From Henriciella aquimarina (GTDB lineage: Bacteria > Pseudomonadota > Alphaproteobacteria > Caulobacterales > Hyphomonadaceae): a stretch of DNA of 64,000 nucleotides. The DNA is taken from positions 174,967-238,966 of the forward strand of contig NZ_NCST01000061.1 of NCBI RefSeq assembly GCF_002088975.1, written 5' to 3'. Shown here piece by piece: positions 53,525 to 62,846 of this stretch (position 1 is the first letter of the stretch; each line of letters opens with the position of its first letter). A model generated the notes under the pieces. That model had not been told where the DNA came from, searched no databases, and saw only the letters and a program-made list of their open reading frames with translations. The position numbers and the translations under genes are program-made.

Positions 53525-55192
53525 ATGAGTGAAACGCGCACAAGTCAGCCGCGTATCTCCCTGGCGGGCGCGCTGGTGCGCGAGTTGAGCTTCCTGCTCG
53601 CGCCCATCGTGTTTGCCGGCATCGCCGCGGTGGCCGGGGTGATCATGCTGGTCGCCCTGCTTGTCCCGAGTGCTGTATCGCATGTGCCGTTCGAGGTGCC
53701 CCTGGCGCTGCTCGAGGCGTCGCACTTCATCTCGTCCATTGTCGGCACGGCGCTACTCATCCTGTCGCTCGGCATTCGCCAGCGCCTGCATGCCGCCTGG
53801 CTGATGACCGTCGGAGCGTTCATCCTGCTGGCGGGCTTGAGCCTGATTGCTGGGCGCGATGTCTCGCTGGCGGTGGGCTTGAGCATCGCGGCTGCCGGCC
53901 TCGTCATGTCGCGCGGGGCGTTCTACCGCCGCGGATCGCTGTCGCGCATCGGCCTCTCGCCGCAGCCGCTCATCGTGCTGGCACTGCTGCTCGCCGGCAT
54001 CGCCTGGCTCGGCTTCTTCGCCTACCGCAATGTCGCGTACCGCAACGAACTCTGGTGGACCTTTGCCCTCGATGCCGACGTGTCCCGCTTTCTGCGGGCG
54101 CTGGTCGTCATCATCGTCACGGCGGTGCTCTTTCTTTTCTGGCGCCTGCTGCAGCCGCCCGCGCGTGTCCCTCTGCCCCGGCGCACGCCCGAGCTGGAAG
54201 CGAAGATCGCGGCGGTCGTCGCTTCGCCCGAGACCCCGCAGCCGGATGCGGCGCTGGCCTGGCTGCCGGACAAGCGCTTCGTGTTTTCAGACGATGGGCG
54301 CGCCTTCGCCATGTATGGCGTGCGTGGACGCAGCTGGATCTTCATGGGCCCACCCATGGGGCCGGAGGATGCCGTCCGCTCGCTCGCTTTCACGCTGAAG
54401 CGGAAGGCCGATCAGGCGCGCGTCAATCTTGTCTTCTATGCCGTGCCGACAGCGTTCCTGCCTGTCGCGCTCGATCTGGGACTGGTGGCCCGCAAGATCG
54501 GCGAGACGGCCATCGTGCCGCTCCAGGATTTCTCGCTGGAGGGCCCGGCGCGGGCAAAGCTTCGGCATGCGGTGAACCGGTTGAAGCGCGAAGGCGGGCG
54601 GTTCGAGGTCCTGCCGGTCGGCAGTTTCAGCCAATATGCGTCAGAGCTGAAGCGGGTCTCCGACGCCTGGCTTGCCCATCATGCCGGCCGGGAGAAGGCC
54701 TTCACGCTGGGATGGTTCGATCCCGATTATCTCGACCGCTATCCGATTGCGTCGGTCTGGCATGGCGATACGCTCTGGGCTTTCGCGAATGTTTGGCGGT
54801 CGGGCGACGGAAAGGCGCTGTCGATTGACCTGATGCGCGTCTCCCCGGATGCCCCGCCCGCAACGATGGATACCCTGTTTGCCGAACTGGCGCTCTGGGG
54901 CAGGGCGCAGGGGGCCGAGACGCTGGATCTTGGCATGGCGCCCCTGTCGGGCCTGGCGGCGGAGCGCGAAGCCAATGCGCTCGCGCGTATCGGCAACTTC
55001 ATTTATTCGCATGGTGAGGAGATGTACGGCTTTGACGGGCTGCGCCGCTACAAGGAGAAATTCCTGCCGCGCTGGGAGCCGCTCTATATCTGTGGTCCGG
55101 CACGCCTGAACCTGGCTTTCGCGCTGGCCGATGTCGCCCTGCTGACGAGCGGGGGGCTGCGCGGCCTGCTGAAGCGCCCCTCGCAGCCATGA
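53525..55192 (+). CDS. MprF-type phosphatidylglycerol lysyltransferase domain protein
   Basis: 555 residues. The N-terminal part (about 15-205) has six predicted helices. The C-terminal part (about 225-545) is the DUF2156/LPG synthase fold: GRSWIFMGPPMGPEDAVRSL, LRHAVNRLKREGG, ISLDLMRVSPDA-like segments and FIYSHGEEMYGFDGLRRYKE. MprF aminoacylates phosphatidylglycerol and confers resistance to cationic peptides. Full-length MprF has about 14 helices and 840 residues, so the flippase half is much reduced here. The ATG at 53525 lies behind GGACTGGGG. Confidence 0.82.
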   Translation: MSETRTSQPRISLAGALVRELSFLLAPIVFAGIAAVAGVIMLVALLVPSAVSHVPFEVPLALLEASHFISSIVGTALLILSLGIRQRLHAAWLMTVGAFILLAGLSLIAGRDVSLAVGLSIAAAGLVMSRGAFYRRGSLSRIGLSPQPLIVLALLLAGIAWLGFFAYRNVAYRNELWWTFALDADVSRFLRALVVIIVTAVLFLFWRLLQPPARVPLPRRTPELEAKIAAVVASPETPQPDAALAWLPDKRFVFSDDGRAFAMYGVRGRSWIFMGPPMGPEDAVRSLAFTLKRKADQARVNLVFYAVPTAFLPVALDLGLVARKIGETAIVPLQDFSLEGPARAKLRHAVNRLKREGGRFEVLPVGSFSQYASELKRVSDAWLAHHAGREKAFTLGWFDPDYLDRYPIASVWHGDTLWAFANVWRSGDGKALSIDLMRVSPDAPPATMDTLFAELALWGRAQGAETLDLGMAPLSGLAAEREANALARIGNFIYSHGEEMYGFDGLRRYKEKFLPRWEPLYICGPARLNLAFALADVALLTSGGLRGLLKRPSQP

Positions 55193-55305
55193 AGGACGCC
55201 TGCCTGAATCTCGCCTGAATGGCGAATTAAACATCCTTGTGTTGAGCGGAACGGCCGGACCGGCCAGACTTTTCGCTCCTGTCTCCGCTTCAAGGACCGC
55301 CCTCG

Positions 55306-55722
55306 ATGAAACCCCTCTTTGCCCTTGTTTGGCTTCCGCTTCTCCTGACGTTTGCCGCTGCCGCGGAGGGCGAGGTCACGCCGGGGCTCTGGTCCTATGA
55401 GGCGAATGCCGCGCTCGGCCCGGTGCCGATGCAGGATGCCGGCACCCATTGTGTGGACCCGCAAATGGCGGCGTCCTCCTATGAGAGCCTGCTCAATGAC
55501 ATCAATCCGAATTGCCGGGTGATCGATGGCGCCAACCAGTCTGGCGGCTATCACTTTACCCTGCGCTGCAAGGGCGGGCCGGACGGGCAGCTGACCGGGC
55601 TCCTCAGTGTGGATGGCGGCAAGGCCCAGCTGAATGCGACGGGTTGGACGGGCACGCAGGAAAGCAATGTGCCCGTTATCCTCTCCGCGTCTGCAAAAAA
55701 GCTGGCGTCAACCTGCTCCTGA
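55306..55722 (+). CDS. DUF3617 family periplasmic protein
   Basis: 138 residues. A signal peptide (MKPLFALVWLPLLLTFAAAA) is followed by the DUF3617 pattern TPGLWSYEANAAL, with four Cys that could form two disulfides (about residues 48, 70, 84 and 137). The function is unknown. The region after its stop, up to zwf, holds regulatory sequence. Confidence 0.8.
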   Translation: MKPLFALVWLPLLLTFAAAAEGEVTPGLWSYEANAALGPVPMQDAGTHCVDPQMAASSYESLLNDINPNCRVIDGANQSGGYHFTLRCKGGPDGQLTGLLSVDGGKAQLNATGWTGTQESNVPVILSASAKKLASTCS

Positions 55723-55822
55723 GCCGGTCGATACTGGAATTCAGTTTCGCAAAATAATGCAATCATGGTGCAAAATTTGGCAAATTTCCCTATGGACCTG
55801 AAAGCGGCCTGCCTCTAAAAAG

Positions 55823-55836
55823 TGTTAGCGCAAACA
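55823..55836. promoter_or_regulatory. LacI-family-like operator upstream of zwf
   Basis: TGTTAGCGCAAACA is 12/14 palindromic around a central CG, the shape of LacI-family sites. It lies 66 bp before the zwf start. It differs by one base from the perfect palindrome TGTTAGCGCTAACA. In Rhodobacter sphaeroides the LacI-type regulator CceR controls Entner-Doudoroff genes through a similar site (from memory). Assignment is inference. Confidence 0.6.
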
Positions 55837-55901
55837 TTTTCGCGGCCGAGGCCCGATTGGCTTTGACAGGGGTGGGGCTGGTCCATAGATATTTGGGGCA
55901 T

Positions 55902-57371
55902 ATGGCAAAATTTATTCCCGTTGAAACGTTCGACCTCGTCATCTTCGGGGGCACGGGCGATCTTTCGCAGCGCAAGCTGATACCGGCGCTCTATCACCGC
56001 TTTCTCGACGGTCAGATCCCGGAAGATTCCCGTCTCGTCGGCGTGTCGCGCACGGAGATGGACGACAAGGAATTCCGCGCCTTTGCCAGGAAAGCCTGCA
56101 AGGCATCGACTGGGTCGGACTTCGACGAAGAGGGCTGGAAGGCGTTCGAGGCGCTTCTTCACTATGTCGCCATGGACGCAACCAAGCCGGACGAAGACTG
56201 GAGCGACCTGAAAGTCAAGCTCGGCGACGATGACCGCCCGGCGATCTTCTATCTCGCGGTCACGCCCAAGATCTATGTCCCCATCTGTGAGGCGATTGGC
56301 GCGTCGGGACTCGCGGATGGCGATGCCCGTGTCGTTCTGGAAAAGCCGATCGGGACGGATCTCGAATCCGCCAAGGCCATCAATGCCGGGGTTGGCGCGG
56401 TGTTCAGCGAGGACCGGATCTACCGGATCGACCATTATCTCGGGAAGGAAACCGTCCAGAACCTGCTCGTCCTGCGCTTCGGCAATACGCTGTTCGAGCC
56501 GCTCTGGAACCGCACCGCCATCGACCATATCCAGATCACCGTGTCGGAGAACGTCGGCGTGGGCGACCGGGCCGGCTATTACGACACTGCCGGCGCGGTG
56601 CGCGACATGGTGCAGAACCACCTCCTGCAGCTCCTCTGCCTCATCGCCATGGAGCCGCCAAATTCGATCGAGGCCGACGAGATCCGCACCGAGAAGATCA
56701 AGGTGCTCAACGCCCTGCGCCCGGTTGAGGCGAAATGCGTTGGCAAGGATAGCGTGCGCGCCCAGTACGGGCCGGGCACCGTCGAGGGCAAGCAGGTCAA
56801 AGGTTATCTCGAAGAGCTGGAAGACGGTGAAAGCGGCACCGAGACCTTCGTTGCGCTGAAGGCGTGGGTCGACAATTGGCGCTGGGCGCGCGTGCCGTTC
56901 TATCTGCGTACCGGCAAGCGCATGCGTTCGCGCCATTCAGAGATCGTGGTACAGTTCCGCGAGGCGCCGCACGCCATGTTCGGCGAGGCGCAGGCTCATT
57001 CCAACCGGCTGATCATTCGCTTGCAGCCCGATGAAGGCGTGCAGCTCTACGTCCAGATCAAGGAGCCGGGGCCGGGCGGCCTGCGCGTACAGTCATTGCC
57101 GCTGAACCTCTCCTATGCGGAATCGTTTCAGGTGCGGTACCCCGACGCCTATGAGCGTCTTCTGATGGACGTGGTGCGTGGCAATCTCGCCCTGTTCATG
57201 CGCCGGGAAGAGGTCGAGGAGGCCTGGGAGTGGGTCGATGGCCTGCTTGACGCCTGGGCTGATGCGAAGGTGCCGATGTATACCTATGCGGCCGGCCTCG
57301 AAGATGGCCCCGTGGAGTCCCGCATGCTGCTTCGGGAGGATGGCCGCGACTGGTGGAGCAATGGCAAATGA
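55902..57371 (+). CDS. zwf: glucose-6-phosphate dehydrogenase
   Basis: Oxidises glucose-6-phosphate to 6-phosphogluconolactone with NADP+. 489 residues. VIFGGTGDLSQRKLIPALY is the coenzyme-binding loop and RIDHYLGKE is the active-site block. The ATG at 55902 gives the family's usual length; GGGG precedes it. Its stop overlaps the edd start by 4 bp. First gene of the operon zwf-edd-glk-eda. Confidence 0.96.
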   Translation: MAKFIPVETFDLVIFGGTGDLSQRKLIPALYHRFLDGQIPEDSRLVGVSRTEMDDKEFRAFARKACKASTGSDFDEEGWKAFEALLHYVAMDATKPDEDWSDLKVKLGDDDRPAIFYLAVTPKIYVPICEAIGASGLADGDARVVLEKPIGTDLESAKAINAGVGAVFSEDRIYRIDHYLGKETVQNLLVLRFGNTLFEPLWNRTAIDHIQITVSENVGVGDRAGYYDTAGAVRDMVQNHLLQLLCLIAMEPPNSIEADEIRTEKIKVLNALRPVEAKCVGKDSVRAQYGPGTVEGKQVKGYLEELEDGESGTETFVALKAWVDNWRWARVPFYLRTGKRMRSRHSEIVVQFREAPHAMFGEAQAHSNRLIIRLQPDEGVQLYVQIKEPGPGGLRVQSLPLNLSYAESFQVRYPDAYERLLMDVVRGNLALFMRREEVEEAWEWVDGLLDAWADAKVPMYTYAAGLEDGPVESRMLLREDGRDWWSNGK

Positions 57372-59200
57372 CGACACTGCACCCAAAGATCAAAGAGGTC
57401 ACCGACCGGATTGAAGACCGGTCGAAAGAGACCCGCGCGGCCTATCTGGAGCTGATCCGCTCACGTCGGCCCGAAGGGTTTGCCCGCGAAAAGCTCGCTG
57501 ACGGCAATCTCGCCCATGCCTCGGCCGGCTGTGCGGTGATCGACAAGACGCAGCTGCTCGGTGCCTCCTGGCCGAATATCGGCGTTGTTACCGCCTATAA
57601 TGACATGCTCTCGGCACACGCGCCCTATGAGCACTACCCCGAAATCATCCGCGACGAGGCCCGCAAGGTGAATGCGACCGCGCAGGTCGCCGGAGGCGTT
57701 CCGGCCATGTGCGACGGCGTCACCCAGGGCCAGCAGGGCATGGAGCTGTCGCTCTTTTCCCGCGACGTCATCGCACTCGCCTCGGCGGTCTCGCTCAGCC
57801 ACGACATGTTCGACGGCGCGCTGCATCTCGGCATCTGCGACAAGATCGTGCCGGGCCTGATGATCGCGGCGCTGCGCTTTGGCTGGCTGCCGCATGTCTT
57901 CGTGCCGGGCGGGCCGATGCCGTCCGGGCTGCCAAACCCGGAGAAACAGCGCATCCGGCAGGAATATGCCCTCGGCAAGGTCGGCCGCGACGCACTGCTC
58001 AAGGCCGAATCCGAGAGCTATCACAGCCCCGGCACCTGCACCTTCTATGGCACGGCGAACTCCAACCAGATGCTCATGGAAATGATGGGCATGCACATTC
58101 CGGGGGCCGCCTTCGAGAACCCCGGCACGCCGCTGCGCGAGGCTTTGACGCGGGCGGCGGTGCGCCGCGTCGTCGAACTGACGGTCAAGCGCGACTACAC
58201 GCCTATGGGCGAGATGATCGATGCCCGCAGCTGGGTGAATGCCATGGTCGGTCTGATGGCGACCGGCGGCTCGACCAATCACGCGCTCCACATCCCGGCC
58301 ATGGCAGCCGCCTCGGGCTATCAGGTCACGCTTGAGGATTTTGAGGATGTCAGCGCCGTTGTGCCGCTGCTCTGCCGCATCTATCCGAACGGCCCGGCGG
58401 ATGTGAATCACTTCCAGGCCGCTGGCGGGATGAGCTTTGTCATGCGCCAGCTGCTCGAGGCCGGGCTGCTCAATGGCGAGGCGCAAGGCGTGATGGGCAC
58501 GATTGCCGATCATGCGCGCGAGCCCTGGCTCAAGGATGGCGAAGTTGCCTTCCGCGACGCGCCCGCCGAGAGCGGCGACATGGACATTGTCCGGCCCGTC
58601 TCCGACCCTTTCCAGCCTGAAGGCGGCCTGCGCATGCTGGACGGCCCGCTCGGGCGCGGCGTGATCAAGGTCTCCTCGGTCAAGCCCGACCGTATGGTGA
58701 TCGAGGCGCCTGCCCGCGTCTTCGATCATCAGGAGTCGCTGAAAGAAGCCTTCAAGAATGGCGAGCTCGACAAGGATGTCATCGCCGTTGTGCGCTTCCA
58801 GGGCCCGGCCGCGAACGGCATGCCGGAACTGCACGCCCTCTCGCCGGCGCTCGGCGCGCTGCAGGACAAGGGATACAAGGTTGCGCTCGTGACCGACGGG
58901 CGCATGTCCGGGGCAAGCGGCAAGATCCCGGCGGCGATCCATGTCGGCCCCGAAGCCGCCCGCGGCGGCCCGCTGGCCCGCGTGCAGGATGGTGACATGA
59001 TCCGTCTCGACGCGGAAACCGGCCGTCTCGATATCGATGTCGACCCGTCGGTCTTCGAGGCGCGCGAACCGGCTCAATTTCGCCCGAACATTCGCGGCCA
59101 GGGGCTTGGCCGGGAACTGTTTTCCGCCTTCCGCGATAATGCCGACCGTCCGGAATCCGGCGGTAGCCTGTTCGACTTCTTCCTGCCGCAGGGGTTCTAG
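57368..59200 (+). CDS. edd: phosphogluconate dehydratase
   Basis: Converts 6-phosphogluconate to KDPG, the first committed Entner-Doudoroff step. 610 residues of the IlvD/Edd family. [20 protein letters not shown] and the second Cys region [13 protein letters not shown] are the [4Fe-4S] cluster sites; [19 protein letters not shown] is the C-terminal signature. Overlaps zwf by ATGA. Confidence 0.96.
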   Translation: MTTLHPKIKEVTDRIEDRSKETRAAYLELIRSRRPEGFAREKLADGNLAHASAGCAVIDKTQLLGASWPNIGVVTAYNDMLSAHAPYEHYPEIIRDEARKVNATAQVAGGVPAMCDGVTQGQQGMELSLFSRDVIALASAVSLSHDMFDGALHLGICDKIVPGLMIAALRFGWLPHVFVPGGPMPSGLPNPEKQRIRQEYALGKVGRDALLKAESESYHSPGTCTFYGTANSNQMLMEMMGMHIPGAAFENPGTPLREALTRAAVRRVVELTVKRDYTPMGEMIDARSWVNAMVGLMATGGSTNHALHIPAMAAASGYQVTLEDFEDVSAVVPLLCRIYPNGPADVNHFQAAGGMSFVMRQLLEAGLLNGEAQGVMGTIADHAREPWLKDGEVAFRDAPAESGDMDIVRPVSDPFQPEGGLRMLDGPLGRGVIKVSSVKPDRMVIEAPARVFDHQESLKEAFKNGELDKDVIAVVRFQGPAANGMPELHALSPALGALQDKGYKVALVTDGRMSGASGKIPAAIHVGPEAARGGPLARVQDGDMIRLDAETGRLDIDVDPSVFEAREPAQFRPNIRGQGLGRELFSAFRDNADRPESGGSLFDFFLPQGF

Positions 59201-59202
59201 TC

Positions 59203-60183
59203 TTGGCCGATCCTGTTCTCGTCGGAGACATAGGCGGCACGAATGTCCGCTTCGCTGTGGCCCGGCGCGGCTTTGCCGGCCATCCGCTGATCAGCGACAT
59301 CTCGGTCATGCCGGGCGACGATTTCGAGACGTTCGATGCGGCCCTGAAGACCTATTGCGACGCGCTCGGCGAAAAGCGCCCGAAGCAGGCGCTCATCGCG
59401 CTCGCCGGTCCCGTCGATGAGGACCACGTCAAGCTGACAAACCGGGACTGGACGGTGGATGCGGTCCGCCTGGCCGGTCATTGCGGCTTTCGCCGGGTGC
59501 GGCTTGTGAATGATTATGCCGCCATGGCGCGCGCGATACCGGAGTTGCCCGACAGCGATTTTCGGGTCCTGCGGGCCGGGCATCCGGATCAGGAGGGCCG
59601 CAACCCGATCCTGGTGTCGGGGCCGGGCACCGGGCTTGGCATGGCAACTCTCATCCCGGCCGGCGCGACCGGCTGGCGGGTGCTGACTGGGGAAGGCGGC
59701 CACGCCGCGTTTGCCCCGTTCAATGCCCGGGAATGGGCGCTATTCGAACGGTTGAGCGAGAGCCACGGCTATGTCTCGCGCGAACTTGTCCTGTCGGGCT
59801 CGGGGCTCAATGCGGTCCACAAGGCGCTCTGTGAGATTGATGGCGTGGCCTGGGAGGAGACCGGCCCGGCCGAGATCATGGAGCGCGCCCAGCAGGGGGA
59901 CCGGATCTGCCGCGACATCTGCGAGATTCGCGCGCGCGGCACGCTCTATGCGCTGGGCGATGCGGCCCTGATGAACGGCACGCAGGGCGGGGTCGTCATT
60001 ACCGGCGGCGTTGCCGAGCGCCTGGCTGACTGGCTGGCTGCCCCTGAAGCGATCAGCCGTTTCCTGCAGCGCGGGCCGATGAGCGATTACATGACACCAA
60101 TCCCGATCCGCCTCTTGCTCTCGGGTGAAGCGGCGTTAGTGGGAGCAGCAGCGCTGCATTTCGATGAGGTCCTGTCCGCATGA
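59203..60183 (+). CDS. glk: glucokinase
   Basis: Phosphorylates glucose. 326 residues of the bacterial ROK-unrelated Glk family. GDIGGTNVRFAVA near the N-terminus is the ATP phosphate-binding loop, LVNDYAAMARAIP the substrate region, and VSGPGTGLGMATLIP plus LTGEGGHAAFAP follow. Translation begins at TTG, 2 bp after the edd stop. Overlaps eda by 4 bp. Confidence 0.94.
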   Translation: MADPVLVGDIGGTNVRFAVARRGFAGHPLISDISVMPGDDFETFDAALKTYCDALGEKRPKQALIALAGPVDEDHVKLTNRDWTVDAVRLAGHCGFRRVRLVNDYAAMARAIPELPDSDFRVLRAGHPDQEGRNPILVSGPGTGLGMATLIPAGATGWRVLTGEGGHAAFAPFNAREWALFERLSESHGYVSRELVLSGSGLNAVHKALCEIDGVAWEETGPAEIMERAQQGDRICRDICEIRARGTLYALGDAALMNGTQGGVVITGGVAERLADWLAAPEAISRFLQRGPMSDYMTPIPIRLLLSGEAALVGAAALHFDEVLSA

Positions 60184-60821
60184 AACGAATGACTGCCTTC
60201 CGTGCCGCGATCGAGGCGGCCCCCATCGTGCCTGTCCTCACCATCCACGACGTGGCGCATGCCGCCCCGCTGGCTGAAGCGCTGGCGAAAGGCGGGCTGA
60301 CGGCGGTCGAGGTGACGCTGCGCACCCCGGCGGCGCTCGAAGCCATCCGGATCATGAGCGAGGCGCAGAAGGACCTGCTGGTCGGCGCAGGCACGATCAT
60401 CTCCGAAGGCGATGTCGATGCCGCCCTGAAAGCCGGGTCTGACTTCCTCGTCACGCCAGGCACCTCGCCGCTTCTGCTGGATGCGCTGTCGAGCCATGAC
60501 GGGGTCATTCTGCCGGGCGTCGCAACGGCCAGCGAAGCGATGGCGCGCTTCGATGAAGGCTATGGCGTCATGAAATTCTTCCCGGCCGAGGCTGCCGGCG
60601 GGGCGAAATTCCTGAAATCGCTGGCCGGGCCGCTGCCGCACATGGACTTTATGCCGACCGGCGGCATCACGCCGGAGAATGCCCGCGACTATCTTTCCCT
60701 GCCGAACGTCATTGCCGTTGGTGGCTCGTGGCTCGCCACGAAGGACGAGATTGCCAGGGGCGACTGGGCGGCCATTACCGAAAAGGCGAAAGACGCGGTG
60801 AAGATCGGCCGCGGCGGCTAG
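60180..60821 (+). CDS. eda: KDPG aldolase (2-dehydro-3-deoxyphosphogluconate aldolase)
   Basis: Splits KDPG into pyruvate and glyceraldehyde-3-phosphate. 213 residues. The Schiff-base Lys132 lies in VMKFFPAEAAGG and the acid-base Glu44 in AVEVTLRTP. Also visible are VGAGTIISEGDVDAALKAG and MPTGGITPENARDYLSLPNV. Final gene of the Entner-Doudoroff operon; its stop is one base from the convergent permease gene. Confidence 0.96.
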   Translation: MKRMTAFRAAIEAAPIVPVLTIHDVAHAAPLAEALAKGGLTAVEVTLRTPAALEAIRIMSEAQKDLLVGAGTIISEGDVDAALKAGSDFLVTPGTSPLLLDALSSHDGVILPGVATASEAMARFDEGYGVMKFFPAEAAGGAKFLKSLAGPLPHMDFMPTGGITPENARDYLSLPNVIAVGGSWLATKDEIARGDWAAITEKAKDAVKIGRGG

Positions 60822-60822
60822 C

Positions 60823-61743
60823 TTATTCCGGCAGGTCGCTCGCGGGCATGCGCGTCGCGCGGCGCGTGCGAAAGTGGCTGTCGAAGGCGACGATCAGGCA
60901 GCTTGCAATGATGATCGCCGCGCCGGCCCAGAGCCGCCAGCCGGGCAGTTCGTCAAAGAAGACCAGGCCGAACACCGCGCCCCAGATCAGTGCGGTATAT
61001 TCCAGCGGGGCCAGCTGTTGCGCCGGCGCGCGGGCATAGGCCAGCGTCATCAGGAACCAGACCGAATAGCCGAGCAGGCCCAGCAGGGCGAAAAGCGGAA
61101 GCGCGGAAAGCGCCGGGAAGCCGAAGAGGCCGACCGTCACCGGTAGCATCGCAATGGCGGGCACGACGTTGGTAAACATGGCGATCGTCGTGGCGTCTTC
61201 CTTCGTCGCGCGCAGACGCAGGAAGACGAGCACGAAGGCATAGCCGATGGTCGACACGAAGAGCGAGACCAGCCCCAGCGTGCGGTTTGCCTCTTCGAGG
61301 CTCCGACCAGCGCCGCTGGAGTCCCAGACCGCGAGCGCCACTCCGCCAAAGCCGAGCAGGGCCGCGCCGACAGCCACAAGGCTGATTTTCTCGCCGATCA
61401 CGATGCGCGCGACCGGCGCCACCAGCAGGGCGGCGGTAAAGCCAAGGGCCGTGGCTTCGGCCAGGCGCAACTGGGTCAAGGCGTAGAAGAAGGTAAAGGC
61501 GCAGAAGAGCTGCAGCAGGCCGCGCATGGTGTGGAAGCGCGTCGCGGCCGCGGACGGCCAGGGGCGCTTCTTGGCGCGGAAGACGGCAAAGGCGATGATG
61601 CCGCCAAACAGGAAGCGCCAGGCGAGCAGGTGATGCAGGCCCGCGCCCGGTGCGATGCCTTTCACCAACGCGTCAATGCCGCTGCCCATCGCGACGGCGA
61701 TGGCGGCAATCAGGACGGGAAGGGCGAGCAGGCGGGTCAACAT
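60823..61743 (-). CDS. EamA/DMT family transporter
   Basis: 306 residues with ten predicted helices in two EamA repeats (about 5-130 and 150-285). GSGIDALVKGIAPGAGLHHL and PLEYTALIWGAVFGLVFFDE are typical of the first and last repeat. Such permeases export amino acids or metabolites; this one's cargo is unknown. Confidence 0.88.
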   Translation of the reverse strand: MLTRLLALPVLIAAIAVAMGSGIDALVKGIAPGAGLHHLLAWRFLFGGIIAFAVFRAKKRPWPSAAATRFHTMRGLLQLFCAFTFFYALTQLRLAEATALGFTAALLVAPVARIVIGEKISLVAVGAALLGFGGVALAVWDSSGAGRSLEEANRTLGLVSLFVSTIGYAFVLVFLRLRATKEDATTIAMFTNVVPAIAMLPVTVGLFGFPALSALPLFALLGLLGYSVWFLMTLAYARAPAQQLAPLEYTALIWGAVFGLVFFDELPGWRLWAGAAIIIASCLIVAFDSHFRTRRATRMPASDLPE

Positions 61744-61805
61744 CAGCCGGCCCGTTTAGCGGGTCGGCTTCGTGACCGCCAGTCACGTTTTGTGAGGAAG
61801 GCTGA

Positions 61806-62816
61806 CTATTCCGCGGCCTTCGGTGTGCTCAGGCTTTCACGCACCTCCGCGGCAATTTCGTAGGAGCGGTGCCGGGCGGTTTCGTCATAGATATGCGACG
61901 ACATGATCAGCTCGTCGGCGCCGGTTTCGGCGATGAAGGTTTCGAGCTGCTGCTTCACCGTTTCCCGAGAGCCGATGGCCGAGCATCGCAGCGTCTGCTC
62001 CAGCATGGTGTGCTCATGCGGCTTGATCTCTGCACCGAAGGACGGGTCCGGCGGAGCGAGCTGTGTCGGCATGCCACGACGCAGGTTCACGAATGTCTGC
62101 TTCTGCGACCAGGCCAGCCGTTCGGCCTCGGCGTCGGTATCGGCCGCGATCAGGTTGAAGCCGAGCATGACGTAAGGTGCTTTTAGCTGCTCGGAGGGCT
62201 GGAAGGTTTGCCGGTAGATCGAGACCGCTCGCTCCATCTGTTGCGGGGCGAAATGCGAGGCGAAGGCATAGGGCAGGCCGAGATGGGCCGCGAGCTGCGC
62301 CCCGAAGGTCGACGAGCCGAGGATCCAGAGCGGGATTTTCGTGCCGCCGCCGGGCACGGCCTGCACGCGCTGGCCGGGTTGGACGTCATCGAGAAAGGCC
62401 TGGAGCTCCACCACTTCCTTGGGGAACCGGTCTTCGCCGCCAATCAGCGTGCGGCGCAGGGCATGGGCGACCGCCTGGTCGCCGCCCGGTGCACGGCCAA
62501 GGCCGAGATCGATCCGGCCGGGATAGATCGCCTCCAGCGTGCCGAACTGTTCGGCCACCATGATCGGGGCGTGATTGGGCAGCATGATCCCGCCCGCGCC
62601 GAGCCGGATGTTTTCGGTGTCCTGTCCGGCATGGGCGATCATCACCGCCGTCGCGGCGCTCGCAATGCCGGGCATGTTGTGGTGTTCGGCCAGCCAGTAG
62701 CGATTGTAGCCCAGCCGGTCGGCATGGGTGGCCAGGCGCCTTGAGCGGGCCAGCGCGTCGCGCGGCTGGCTGCCTTTGGTGATCGGGGCAAGATCGAGCA
62801 CGGAAAACGGTATCAT
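61806..62816 (-). CDS. LLM class flavin-dependent oxidoreductase (luciferase-like)
   Basis: 336-residue TIM-barrel monooxygenase using FMNH2. [20 protein letters not shown] and [12 protein letters not shown] are the group's hallmarks; [20 protein letters not shown] follows. Close to the LLM group often labelled MsnO8. The ATG at 62816 is preferred. An IS110 transposase ends only 30 bp upstream, so its native promoter has probably been displaced. Confidence 0.88.
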   Translation of the reverse strand: MIPFSVLDLAPITKGSQPRDALARSRRLATHADRLGYNRYWLAEHHNMPGIASAATAVMIAHAGQDTENIRLGAGGIMLPNHAPIMVAEQFGTLEAIYPGRIDLGLGRAPGGDQAVAHALRRTLIGGEDRFPKEVVELQAFLDDVQPGQRVQAVPGGGTKIPLWILGSSTFGAQLAAHLGLPYAFASHFAPQQMERAVSIYRQTFQPSEQLKAPYVMLGFNLIAADTDAEAERLAWSQKQTFVNLRRGMPTQLAPPDPSFGAEIKPHEHTMLEQTLRCSAIGSRETVKQQLETFIAETGADELIMSSHIYDETARHRSYEIAAEVRESLSTPKAAE

Positions 62817-62846
62817 GCGGACCAATGTAGGAAGTATCCGTCTTCG

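Noticed and set aside
57461..59077. 538-aa frame on the minus strand across edd
   Set aside because: His/Arg/Asp-rich shadow of edd with no domain.
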